A stretch of DNA of 64,000 bases from Jiangella aurantiaca (GTDB lineage: Bacteria; Actinomycetota; Actinomycetes; Jiangellales; Jiangellaceae): NCBI RefSeq assembly GCF_004349105.1, contig NZ_SMLB01000001.1, positions 186,001 to 250,000 on the forward strand. Reading direction: 5' to 3'. Made by a program: the position numbers and the translations under genes. The notes beneath the pieces are model-generated. The model was not told the DNA's origin. It worked only from the letters and a program-made list of their open reading frames with translations, and did not search any database. Positions 26,027 through 32,744 of this stretch are shown here, in pieces; the stretch's first letter is position 1, and every line of letters begins with the position of its first letter.

Positions 26027-26815
26027 AATGCTTCATGTTCAAACCCTGGTCCGTTGAAGGATGGGCCGGGGTTTGGGCGTGAGGCTCCCCGTTCACGAGA
26101 GCGGGGTCACTGGACTCGTCGCGCTGGCGCCGGGCCTCTCGCTGGAGTTCCTCGTCGAGGAGCGCAGCGAAGGGCCCGGCGTTCTGTGTCTGCACGGTGT
26201 CGTCGTCGATAAAGATTTTCTCGAAGAACGCCTGGTTGAAGAGCCGGCGGACGCTGTCTGGGGTGTCTCGATAGACGGCTTGACAGTTGCCGATCAACTG
26301 GATGCAGTCGTTGGGCTCGGCTTCTGCCTCGGCATGGTTGGCGCAGGCGTCGTAGAGGCGGGCGTCGATGCGTGTCAGCATGCTCCCGACGCGGGCCTGC
26401 TCGTCCTTGAGCTGGTCCAGCGGGACCGCTCCGGCGTAGTGGGCCTGGAGGAGTTTGTCCCGTTGCGTCAGGAGATCGCGCCGTTGCTTGGTCAGGTCGT
26501 CGACCTCCATCTTCGCTTCGGCGTTGAGGACGGCGAACTCTTCGGCGATGACGGCCTCGAGTGATCGCTGTGTGGTCTCGTCGAGCTGGATGGTCGCGTA
26601 GTAGTCGACGATGAGCTGCTCGACGTGATCCACGTGCATCGCCTTGCGGGTACAGCCGGTTCGCTTCTGGTGCCGGCCCCACGCAGATGAAGTAGGGGTA
26701 GACCACGCCGTGCCGGTTGCGGGCATGCATGAGCAGCAGGCGTGCCCCGCAGGAGCGACAGAACAGCATGCCCTTGAGGTAGTGATCGTGGACACCACTA
26801 GCTCCGATGCAACCG
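25893..26815 (-). pseudogene. Large serine recombinase, C-terminal remnant with frameshift
   Basis: Only the back half of a phage or ICE-type serine integrase is left. Near 26815-26680 the minus strand reads SGVHDHYLKGMLFCRSCGARLLL, the start of the zinc-ribbon (recombinase zinc beta-ribbon, CxxC), then YFICVG. At a run of four G (26677-26680) the frame breaks. The next frame continues RHQKRTGCTRKAMHVDHVEQLIVDYYA and the long coiled coil (about 26650-26120), as in integrases. One fewer G would restore the frame, so this is a single-base frameshift or a sequencing slip. The N-terminal catalytic domain with its Ser is absent. The frame runs on across the ssrA 3' end to a stop at 25893, as expected for an integrase gene abutting its attachment site. 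Confidence 0.8.
26040..26075 (+). terminator. Hairpin terminator after ssrA
   Basis: A 13-bp stem with two G-U pairs: left arm 26040-26052 (CAAACCCTGGTCC), ten-base loop, right arm 26063-26075 (GGGCCGGGGTTTG). It begins 14 bases after the tmRNA end. No long T run follows, as usual in high-GC actinobacteria. Confidence 0.65.
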
Positions 26816-26895
26816 TGCGCACAACGGGAGAGTCATGGCTATGTGAGGGGCACCACATTCGCCCCCGCATTGCAGTCTCGACCTCGGAGAGCGGC

Positions 26896-27828
26896 ATGAG
26901 AGTGACCGCAACAGCTGTCGGCGTCATCGTCGCGGCCGTCGTGAGCAGCGGTGTCACCTCTAGCGCCACCGCACCCTCGAGCACCTCTGCGGCGCCCGCC
27001 GCAGCACCAGCGGCCGTGTGCCAGACACACCTCGGCACGTTCGACCACAGCGGCAACTACCGCAAGGTGAACGTGTCCAGCGACCTCACGATCGTCATCG
27101 GCGAGGGCGGCGACCTTCCTGGCGCGGCCGACCTCCGAACCCTGGGCACGGGCAGCATCGACTACGGAGACGACGCCGAACCACAGCCGTTCCACGACAA
27201 CTGGCACCTCGCGACGTCCTCGGCCGCGCTGTACCTGATCCGCGCCCAGAGCAATTCCTGGACCGGTGAGCACGACAGCGTCACTGCCGAACTGGTGGCG
27301 CCGCGATGGGGTGGTTTCCGTCACCTGGTGCAAGCCGGTCAGCCGGGCGAATCAGTGCCCAACCTGATCTACGGCCTGCACGACAACGGCACCTTGTACC
27401 GGTATCAACTCAACTGGGGAGGAGGGACACCCAGTGTCAGCTCCTACGGCAGCGTGGACGGATTCGGCGACCTCCGAACAATGACGTTGATCAGCCGCAG
27501 ATCCGGCTACGATACGCTGCTGGCCACCACGACCACTGGGCAGCTGACCTCGATCAGAATTCCCACGACGGCCACCATGACTGCCGCCCGCTCGGTGATC
27601 CGAGCGCGCACCTGGGGAGCACTCGACCAGCTCGCCATCGGGGTGTGCGACTCCGGCACGATGCTCGTCGCCATCAACAGTGCGACCGACCTGGCCTACG
27701 CCTACCACCTCGGCGTTCTCAACGGCACGAGCACCCCGATCACCAGCTGGGGACAGCTCCAGGGCCAGTGGGCCTACCGGCTCGTCACCAACAGCTTTCC
27801 CTTCGACACCATCCCACGTGGAGCGTGA
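26896..27828 (+). CDS. Secreted protein, paralog 1 (possible beta-propeller)
   Basis: A 310-residue exported protein of unknown function. The signal peptide is MRVTATAVGVIVAAVVSSGVTSSATA, followed by an Ala/Pro/Ser linker. The mature part has repeated motifs: LIYGLHDNGTLYRYQL, YDTLLATTTTGQLTSIRIPTTATMTAARSVI and MLVAINSATDLAYAYHLG. These look like blades of a tachylectin-like beta-propeller, an inference from pattern only. ATG 26896 starts a good signal. The next gene is a full-length paralog of exactly the same length, four bases downstream, so they form an operon. Both sit inside the ssrA-linked island, between recombinase remnants. A lectin or toxin-like exported role is possible but unproven. 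Confidence 0.75.
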   Translation: MRVTATAVGVIVAAVVSSGVTSSATAPSSTSAAPAAAPAAVCQTHLGTFDHSGNYRKVNVSSDLTIVIGEGGDLPGAADLRTLGTGSIDYGDDAEPQPFHDNWHLATSSAALYLIRAQSNSWTGEHDSVTAELVAPRWGGFRHLVQAGQPGESVPNLIYGLHDNGTLYRYQLNWGGGTPSVSSYGSVDGFGDLRTMTLISRRSGYDTLLATTTTGQLTSIRIPTTATMTAARSVIRARTWGALDQLAIGVCDSGTMLVAINSATDLAYAYHLGVLNGTSTPITSWGQLQGQWAYRLVTNSFPFDTIPRGA

Positions 27829-27832
27829 TCAA

Positions 27833-28765
27833 GTGAGACCACGATTCGCCATCATCGCCGCCAGCCTCTTCGTCGGCGCGACCGTCGCCGCGGCGCCGGT
27901 CGCCAACTCGACGCCGGTCACCCCCGACATCCCTGCGGTTCGCGCCGCCGCGTCGTCGACCTTGCCCTGCAGCATCGAAATGTCGATCATCGGCGCCGGA
28001 AGGTACCGAGAAATCCGCGTGAGCGACACGACAAGCCCGCGCACCGTCACCGACTTCGGCGAGGTGCCCGGCGGAAGCTCGGTCCGCTCGTTGGCCACCG
28101 GCCACTTCCACGCCGACTTCGGCTTCAAGATCCGCTACCACCTGGGCAACACCTCGACCTCGCTGTTCAGCCTCTCCGCTCGCGACGACCAAGACAGCAA
28201 GGAGATCACCGTCACGTCCATGGGTCGCGGCTGGGGCGGCTTCCGACGCCTGGTGTCCTCTGGGGAGGCCGTGGAATCCGCCAGCCCCGTGAGCCTCTAC
28301 GGTCTGCACGACAACGGATCGATCTACCGCTATCGGGTCGCCGCCCGCGAAGGCGGACAGCGAGTGGTCACCGGCGCCGGATCCGTCGCCGGATTCTCCG
28401 ACCTGAAGACCATCGCGTTGATCGGTGTCACCTCGAGTTACCACGCACTCCTGGCCAACACCACCTCGGGTCAGCTCGTCGTGATCAAGATCCCGACGTC
28501 GTCGACGATGACTGCCACCCGGACCGTGATCAGGACCCGCACCTGGCAAGGTTTCGAGCACCTCGCAGTGGCGGACTGCAACGAGGGCTCGACGAACGTC
28601 CTGGTCGGAATCGACCACGACACGTCATCGGCCTATGCCTACTCGATGGCGTTCCTGAAGAACACCACCAGCTCGATCCTGGGCCATGGGCAGGTCGCCG
28701 GCTCCTGGCCGTGGCTGGTCTTCACCAGCCTGCACGAGGCCGAGAACCCGCCTCAGGGCGCATAA
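27833..28765 (+). CDS. Secreted protein, paralog 2 (possible beta-propeller)
   Basis: A 310-residue exported protein that is clearly homologous to the upstream gene: SLYGLHDNGSIYRYRV, YHALLANTTSGQLVVIKIPTSSTMTATRTVIRTRTW and a DHDTSSAYAYSMAFLKNTTS block align with it throughout. The GTG start at 27833 gives the signal RPRFAIIAASLFVGATVAAAPVANS. The two copies have diverged widely in sequence but keep identical length, so selection on both is likely. Each mature protein has two cysteines in similar places (one near the N-terminus after the signal, one near the last third), compatible with a disulfide. No family name can be given with confidence. Confidence 0.75.
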   Translation: MRPRFAIIAASLFVGATVAAAPVANSTPVTPDIPAVRAAASSTLPCSIEMSIIGAGRYREIRVSDTTSPRTVTDFGEVPGGSSVRSLATGHFHADFGFKIRYHLGNTSTSLFSLSARDDQDSKEITVTSMGRGWGGFRRLVSSGEAVESASPVSLYGLHDNGSIYRYRVAAREGGQRVVTGAGSVAGFSDLKTIALIGVTSSYHALLANTTSGQLVVIKIPTSSTMTATRTVIRTRTWQGFEHLAVADCNEGSTNVLVGIDHDTSSAYAYSMAFLKNTTSSILGHGQVAGSWPWLVFTSLHEAENPPQGA

Positions 28766-28786
28766 GGCAGCAACGAGCGGTATGGC

Positions 28787-28821
28787 GAGTGGGCCACGAC
28801 GAAGTTCGTCGTGACCCACTC
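28787..28821. terminator. Bidirectional hairpin terminator
   Basis: A 17-bp stem with one mismatch and a one-base loop (left arm GAGTGGGCCACGACGAA, right arm TTCGTCGTGACCCACTC) starts 21 bp after the second secreted paralog. It faces the 3' end of a minus-strand fragment, so it could end transcription from both sides. Confidence 0.6.
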
Positions 28822-28839
28822 GTCTCGTCTGTCGCCCAC

Positions 28840-28941
28840 TCAGTGCGGCAGTTCGGCCAGGCCTTGCAGCAGCAGGGCTTCGGCCAGGCAGACCTTGGCG
28901 AACTGCTCGACATGCAGACTCTCGTCGACCCCGTGGGCCCG
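28840..28941 (-). pseudogene. Possible C-terminal fragment of an M20-type peptidase
   Basis: The minus strand reads RAHGVDESLHVEQFAKVCLAEALLLQGLAEL, then PH and stop. The pattern resembles the tail of M20 metallopeptidases, where an AHxxxE motif is followed by a helix. It is cut off after about 35 residues because the upstream frame no longer looks homologous. I treat it as debris of the island. The remaining bases of the 329-bp gap (28766-29094) show only the terminator hairpin and no other gene. Confidence 0.3.
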
Positions 28942-29094
28942 TTGACCAGTTGGTTTTCGGGTCCGAGGGGGTGCCGATCGCGTTGAACGGGCGCGACCCG
29001 TACGAACCACGCTCGCAGCTGATGCTGAACGGTGCGGATCCGAACGCGCTCGATGGCAGTCGTCAGATCTGCTTGGGTCGCCCGGAGTCGTTGA

Positions 29095-29289
29095 TCACTC
29101 GTCTTCTTCTCGCTTCGCCCGTGTCGCGGCTTCGCGCCAACGGACGACCGGTAGGAGGAGTGCTGCCAGGGTGCGCGCGGCCTCATCGCGCTGCGCGTCG
29201 GTCATGGGGACGACGGTCGGAGGCAGGATCTTGACCTCGCGTCGTGGGCCTCTGCGCCGGATGGGTTCGGGGCGATCGGGATTGGACAT
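29095..29289 (-). CDS. Small hypothetical protein of integrative elements
   Basis: A 64-residue basic protein, MSNPDRPEPIRRRGPR onward, with LPPTVVPMTDAQRDEAARTLAALL then VRWREAATRAKREEDE. ATG 29289 has a GTGGAGGT site a few bases upstream. Small proteins of this pattern are commonly encoded immediately before large serine recombinases in actinobacterial integrative elements. Here, on the same strand, the next recognisable piece is the recombinase C-terminus 2.3 kb away, so the recombinase N-terminus has probably been lost between them. The function is unknown. Confidence 0.6.
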   Translation of the reverse strand: MSNPDRPEPIRRRGPRREVKILPPTVVPMTDAQRDEAARTLAALLLPVVRWREAATRAKREEDE

Positions 29290-29454
29290 CTGTACCTCCA
29301 CGGGAGGTGTCGCAGCTCGGAAGCTGCGCGCATCTACGCAGCGGCCTGTATCCAGCTCTGGTTCGGGCCAGCTGTTGTGTGACGTATTGGAATCGTCGAG
29401 TCCGGATCTCCGGGGGAACTGGTGAGCTCCCAGCGAGATGACATAGGCCGCACA

Positions 29455-29475
29455 GATGCATGTAATATGCATGTA
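29455..29475 (+). promoter_or_regulatory. VapB-type operator
   Basis: ATGCAT-GTAAT-ATGCAT: two palindromic ATGCAT blocks separated by five bases, immediately before the antitoxin ATG at 29475. Ribbon-helix-helix antitoxins bind paired short sites like this in their own promoters. A small deviation from perfect symmetry is present in the spacer. Confidence 0.5.
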
Positions 29476-29738
29476 TGACGGTGGCGCTGCAGATCAGAGA
29501 TGTTCCCGACGAGGTGCGTGACATCATCGCGCAGAGGGCAGCTTCGCGCGGACAGTCGATGCAGGCATACCTGCTCGATGTGCTTCGACGTGAGGCGCGT
29601 TTTGCGCGCAACGCCGTCGTGTTCGAGTCCACCGCTGCTCACCGTCAGGCCCTTCCTGAGGAGTTGAGCCCCGAGCGGATCGTTCGTGAGGGTCGTGACG
29701 GCGGCTTCCAGATCGATCGCGGCACAGTTGCCGGATGA
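29475..29738 (+). CDS. vapB: Antitoxin of a VapBC/FitAB-type pair
   Basis: An 87-residue antitoxin. The N-terminal half is a ribbon-helix-helix DNA-binding domain: VALQIRDVPDEVRDIIAQRAASRGQSMQAYLLDVLRREA, as in FitA-like proteins. The C-terminal tail (FESTAAHRQALPEELSPERIVREGRDGG) would fold over the toxin active site. The stop overlaps the toxin ATG by four bases (ATGA), the standard coupling. The ATG start sits directly on an ATGCAT-rich operator, so little or no leader is available, which suggests autoregulated leaderless expression. It lies inside the ssrA-linked island and probably helps stabilise it. Confidence 0.88.
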   Translation: MTVALQIRDVPDEVRDIIAQRAASRGQSMQAYLLDVLRREARFARNAVVFESTAAHRQALPEELSPERIVREGRDGGFQIDRGTVAG

Positions 29739-30163
29739 TTGTCGTCGATGCGGGTGTGTGGGTGAGGGCATTGGTTGACGGCGGTCTCTCGGGTGATGCC
29801 TGTCGGCAGGCGCTGAGCGACGATCTGGAGTGGGCGGCGCCAGCGCATGCCCCCATCGAGGTTCTGAGGACCATTCGCAGGTACGAGTCCGCCGAGTTGA
29901 TCACCACTGCCCAAGCTGACGCGTTCGCTAGCGCGGTCCGCGAGGTCGAGGTCCAGTACACAGGACCGGAAACGTGGCTTCTCGCAATGATCTGGGACCG
30001 ACGGCACAACGTCAGCCCGTACGATGCACCGTACGTCGCGCTCGCCCAGCGCTACGGCGTGCCCTTGGTGACACTGGATGAACGGCTTGGTCGCGCTGCT
30101 GCGGCGGCCGGAATCGACGTTGTGATTCCCACCCCGGCGAGCGGTGAGCAGCGATCTCAGTAG
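29735..30163 (+). CDS. vapC: PIN-domain toxin VapC
   Basis: A 142-residue Mg-dependent ribonuclease of the PIN family, which inhibits translation by cutting specific RNAs unless bound by VapB. The acidic residues expected in the active site are present: Asp5 (VVDAGVWV), Glu42 (IEVLRTIRR), Asp97 (SPYDAPYVALAQ) and Asp115 (LVTLDERLG). So the toxin looks catalytically intact. ATG 29735 overlaps the antitoxin stop. After the pair, the sequence degrades into gene fragments. Confidence 0.9.
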   Translation: MIVVDAGVWVRALVDGGLSGDACRQALSDDLEWAAPAHAPIEVLRTIRRYESAELITTAQADAFASAVREVEVQYTGPETWLLAMIWDRRHNVSPYDAPYVALAQRYGVPLVTLDERLGRAAAAAGIDVVIPTPASGEQRSQ

Positions 30164-30456
30164 TCGATGCGTCGCGGGGCGGTGCCGCGCTGTTCGGTGT
30201 GGGTTGCGTCGTCGGCGCGTCGGCTGGCCGTCGCCGAGCGGCCCGACCTGCTGGCCTCGCCTGCCCCATCAGGTGCACGCAGCGGTTGACGACGATCGAT
30301 CACTCTTGTACGCCAGAGGGGACCGCTGACGACTGGCTCGGTTCGAAACGGCCGATCTGTTCATGGACAGCGAGTCCGGCGCCTCGGCGTGACGGCGAGG
30401 ATCACTGCGTTTGGCTGTTGCCGCGGTGACCGGCAGCGTCGGACCGAGGGGAGATC

Positions 30457-30738
30457 GTGGCCCAGGAAGACGAAGTGTGGCAGCAGCGCGCGGAGCCCGG
30501 CAGCGCCAACGAGAGGCTCAACCTCTGCCGATACGTCACCACAGAGAACGCCGGTGAGTACATCCAGCTGATGCGCCTGTTCACCGGCACACTGCTGACC
30601 GACCTGTCCGCCGCTGAAGCGCATGACGTCCTTGTCCGCATCGACCCCGACACCGCTCTCGGCATCGACGCCGGTCGAGACGCCGTGGGACCCACAACTC
30701 GCGGCGGACATGTCACGCCGGGGCATCGCCGTGCATGA
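30457..30738 (+). pseudogene. N-terminal fragment resembling DUF2397 (TIGR02677) protein
   Basis: A GTG at 30457 with a GAGGGGAGA site opens an ORF of 93 residues containing LNLCRYVTTENAGEYIQLMRLFTGTLL. This resembles the start of DUF2397 proteins (PFxYVTAENAxLYRxIMRxF), the first member of the four-gene TIGR02677-TIGR02680 cassette that includes an SMC-like protein and is related to Wadjet-type plasmid defence. The full protein is about 450-500 residues, so nearly all is missing and the other cassette genes are absent. After about residue 72 a different frame (DPQLAADMSRRGIAVHEESL) looks protein-like, suggesting a junction of two fragments. The match is from memory of the pattern. Confidence 0.35.
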
Positions 30739-31020
30739 GGAGTCGCTACTCGGAGTGCTGCTAGGGGATCTCGGCCTGGCAGATGGCGTCCCTGAACGGT
30801 GAGCACCCAGCGGTCCACCCCGACGCCTTCGCCATTGCCGCGCATCGAACCCGACCCACAGGAGCCGGAGACGTATCGGTCAAGAATTGTCGGGCTCAGC
30901 TCGCTCCGCTCGAACTCTGACATGATCATGCCTTTTGACCTCTGCACTGAGGAACGTGTGACCACGTCGCCGCATCGATCACTGAGAGTCGGGCGGCGGC
31001 CAGCTTGCGCTAGCAAGTGA

Positions 31021-31238
31021 TCATCTGTGAGGCCCGCATCGGCGCGCGGCGCTTCTGCCGACATCGGTGAGCCGAAAGCTTCCGCGACCCCATTGGAGAA
31101 GTCCTCTGCGCGCCATTCGGCGAACCGTCTTGTAGACGGTGCCGCGGGCATCGCGTGCGTCACCTTCAGCGAGGACGCGGTCGAGTTGGTCGGCCGAAAC
31201 CGCTCGGCCGACTAGATCCGGGGTCCGAAACGAGAGCG
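31021..31238 (-). pseudogene. Winged-helix-like gene remnant
   Basis: The minus strand encodes SADQLDRVLAEGDARDARGTVYKTVRRMARRG, then LLQWGRGSFRLTDVGRSAARR and a TGA at 31021-31023. The text resembles a winged-helix DNA-binding domain. No start codon exists between the upstream in-frame stop near 31240 and the domain, so this is probably a truncated remnant. The rest of 30739-31020 and 31239-31353 shows no convincing gene. Confidence 0.3.
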
Positions 31239-31353
31239 TTCAGAATTGCCTCGTGGCATGATCCGGCGCGTATCCGCAGGTCACGTAGGTGAATGGGCGG
31301 CGCTTGGATGGTCAACGTGCGGTTCGTATTAGGAGGCGCCACCACCACACAGC

Positions 31354-31392
31354 CGAAGCGGCTGGTCAGGAAGGTTCTGACCAGCCGCTTCG
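31354..31392. repeat. Dispersed hairpin, copy 1 (terminator-like)
   Basis: A perfect 16-bp inverted repeat: left arm CGAAGCGGCTGGTCAG (31354-31369), seven-base loop, right arm at 31377-31392. The same arms with a different loop recur at 63602-63639. The strong stem without a T tract resembles the I-shaped terminators of actinobacteria. It lies between the ssrA-linked island and a minus-strand secreted-protein gene (31554-32471), with no other gene in 31393-31553. Confidence 0.65.
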
Positions 31393-31553
31393 CCGCGTCG
31401 CGACCACTTGACGATCGCGTAGGAGGTCGCGCGCCCTCTTGACGAGACTGGCCGCGCCGCGGGGCGACGAAGGTGAACTCACCGGGTGCGGGAATGACCC
31501 GGCGATTTCCCGCTACCCCCACGGCGCGGCCACGCGCAACCGCTGGGCGACCT

Positions 31554-32471
31554 CTACTCGCAGTCGACGTCGACGAAGACCGTGTCCTGTCTCATGTTGC
31601 GACGGATGTCCACCGAGACCGTCCGGGCGCCCTGCCCGACATGGCGGCCGTCGACGCTGACGTCGTGCACTACGCAGCCAGGCTGGTCCGCGATCGTGAT
31701 GTGATGCCGGCCGACCTCGACGGCCTCGACGTGCGCCTCGTGGAAGACCATGAGTTCAGGCGCCCAGTAGGAGTACTTCTTGTTCTTGGCACCGTGAGTG
31801 TCCGTCCAGGTCACGCCGAAGCCGTCCTGGGCCTGCCCGTCCTTCCAGAACCGGGTGTCGATCTCCATGGGCCGCTGCGGGCCGACCTTGAAGTTGTCGG
31901 TCTTGCTGTGTCCGCCGACGAAGCCGTGCTTGTTGCCGCCTTGGGAGCCGCAGTCGATCACGTTGAGCCCGTTCGGCACACCGAACTCGGCACAGCCGGC
32001 CAAGAAGTCTTCGACGGTTGTCACCCACACCTTGTACTCCCCGCCATTGTTCGGGGTGTCGGCGTACGGCATCAGCTGAACGGTGACCGCGTTGTGGTCC
32101 ACGTCGACACCGGTGGCGTGCTCGCAATCCGTGTCGACCACGCCGGTGATCACCCCACCGGCCACCGTGAACTGACGGCAGCGGGCCGGGTCTTGCGACA
32201 GCAGCACCTTGCCGGACGGGTCGGTGACCTGGAAGACGTACGTCCCGTCATCGAGCCCCGCCGCGTCTTGCGGCGCGCCGATGCCGGGTCCACCGTCGAG
32301 GTACACGTCGTCCTTGGAGTCGTAGATGTTGAAGTTGACCTCCGACCCGTCCGGGAGCGTGGTGAAGATCGCTCCGGATGGTGCGTGGGCCGTGGCGACG
32401 GGCGCGGCCAGAACGGCTGCACCCATCAGCGCGGCGCATGACGCCGACGCGAGCAGGATCGACTTGCGCAT
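31554..32471 (-). CDS. Conserved secreted protein of unknown function
   Basis: A 305-residue exported protein. The signal peptide is MRKSILLASASCAALMGAAV to about residue 29, with a likely cut at VATA. The mature part has six cysteines, which suggests disulfides (ARCRQFTVAGG, VDTDCEHATG, LAGCAEFGV, VIDCGSQGG, QPGCVVHDV and the C-terminal VFVDVDCE). Motifs such as TVQLMPYADTPNNGGEYKVWV and KTDNFKVG recur in a family of Streptomyces-type secreted proteins that I recognise only as conserved hypothetical. ATG 32471 has an AAGGGGGG site. The C-terminal domain looks beta-rich (surface adhesion or binding is possible). It diverges from the LacI-controlled fructan operon; the 273-bp gap between them carries that operon's promoter. 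Confidence 0.75.
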   Translation of the reverse strand: MRKSILLASASCAALMGAAVLAAPVATAHAPSGAIFTTLPDGSEVNFNIYDSKDDVYLDGGPGIGAPQDAAGLDDGTYVFQVTDPSGKVLLSQDPARCRQFTVAGGVITGVVDTDCEHATGVDVDHNAVTVQLMPYADTPNNGGEYKVWVTTVEDFLAGCAEFGVPNGLNVIDCGSQGGNKHGFVGGHSKTDNFKVGPQRPMEIDTRFWKDGQAQDGFGVTWTDTHGAKNKKYSYWAPELMVFHEAHVEAVEVGRHHITIADQPGCVVHDVSVDGRHVGQGARTVSVDIRRNMRQDTVFVDVDCE

Positions 32472-32663
32472 GGTTGGGCCCCCCCTTGAGTAGTACTCCG
32501 CACGCCGCCCCTCTGGGCATCGCGCGGACGTTCCCGCATTCTGCTCCCTGCAGTCCATTCGCGCCAGGGGTTGGCTCACAGCGCTCGAGCACCATGACGA
32601 CGACCACCCTCCGCGCCACTCCGAAGTGTCCTGCCCGATGACCAGGCCGGCCGTCACGAGGTA

Positions 32664-32721
32664 TTGACGGCGCCTCGGCTCGGCTCTACTCTCAACGCAA
32701 TCGATTACGCAATCGATTACG
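32664..32721 (+). promoter_or_regulatory. Promoter and tandem LacI operator of the fructan operon
   Basis: TTGACG (32664-32669), a 17-bp spacer and TACTCT (32687-32692) form a near-consensus sigma-70-type promoter. Directly after the -10 lie two exact tandem copies of CAATCGATTACG (32698-32709 and 32710-32721), each with the palindromic core AATCGATT typical of LacI-family sites. Binding here would block the transcription start, so the downstream LacI gene probably represses itself and the operon. Confidence 0.75.
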
Positions 32722-32744
32722 TCCGCTGCCCAAGGGAGTGCTTC

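Noticed and set aside
26061-26564. A plus-strand ORF after ssrA
   Set aside because: It is antisense to the recombinase coiled coil and shows no own motifs.
26030-31553. A second copy of the ssrA 3' end as the other attachment site of the integrated element
   Set aside because: I looked for the T-arm sequence GGTTCGATTCCC and the CAGCTCC end and found no copy in the window.
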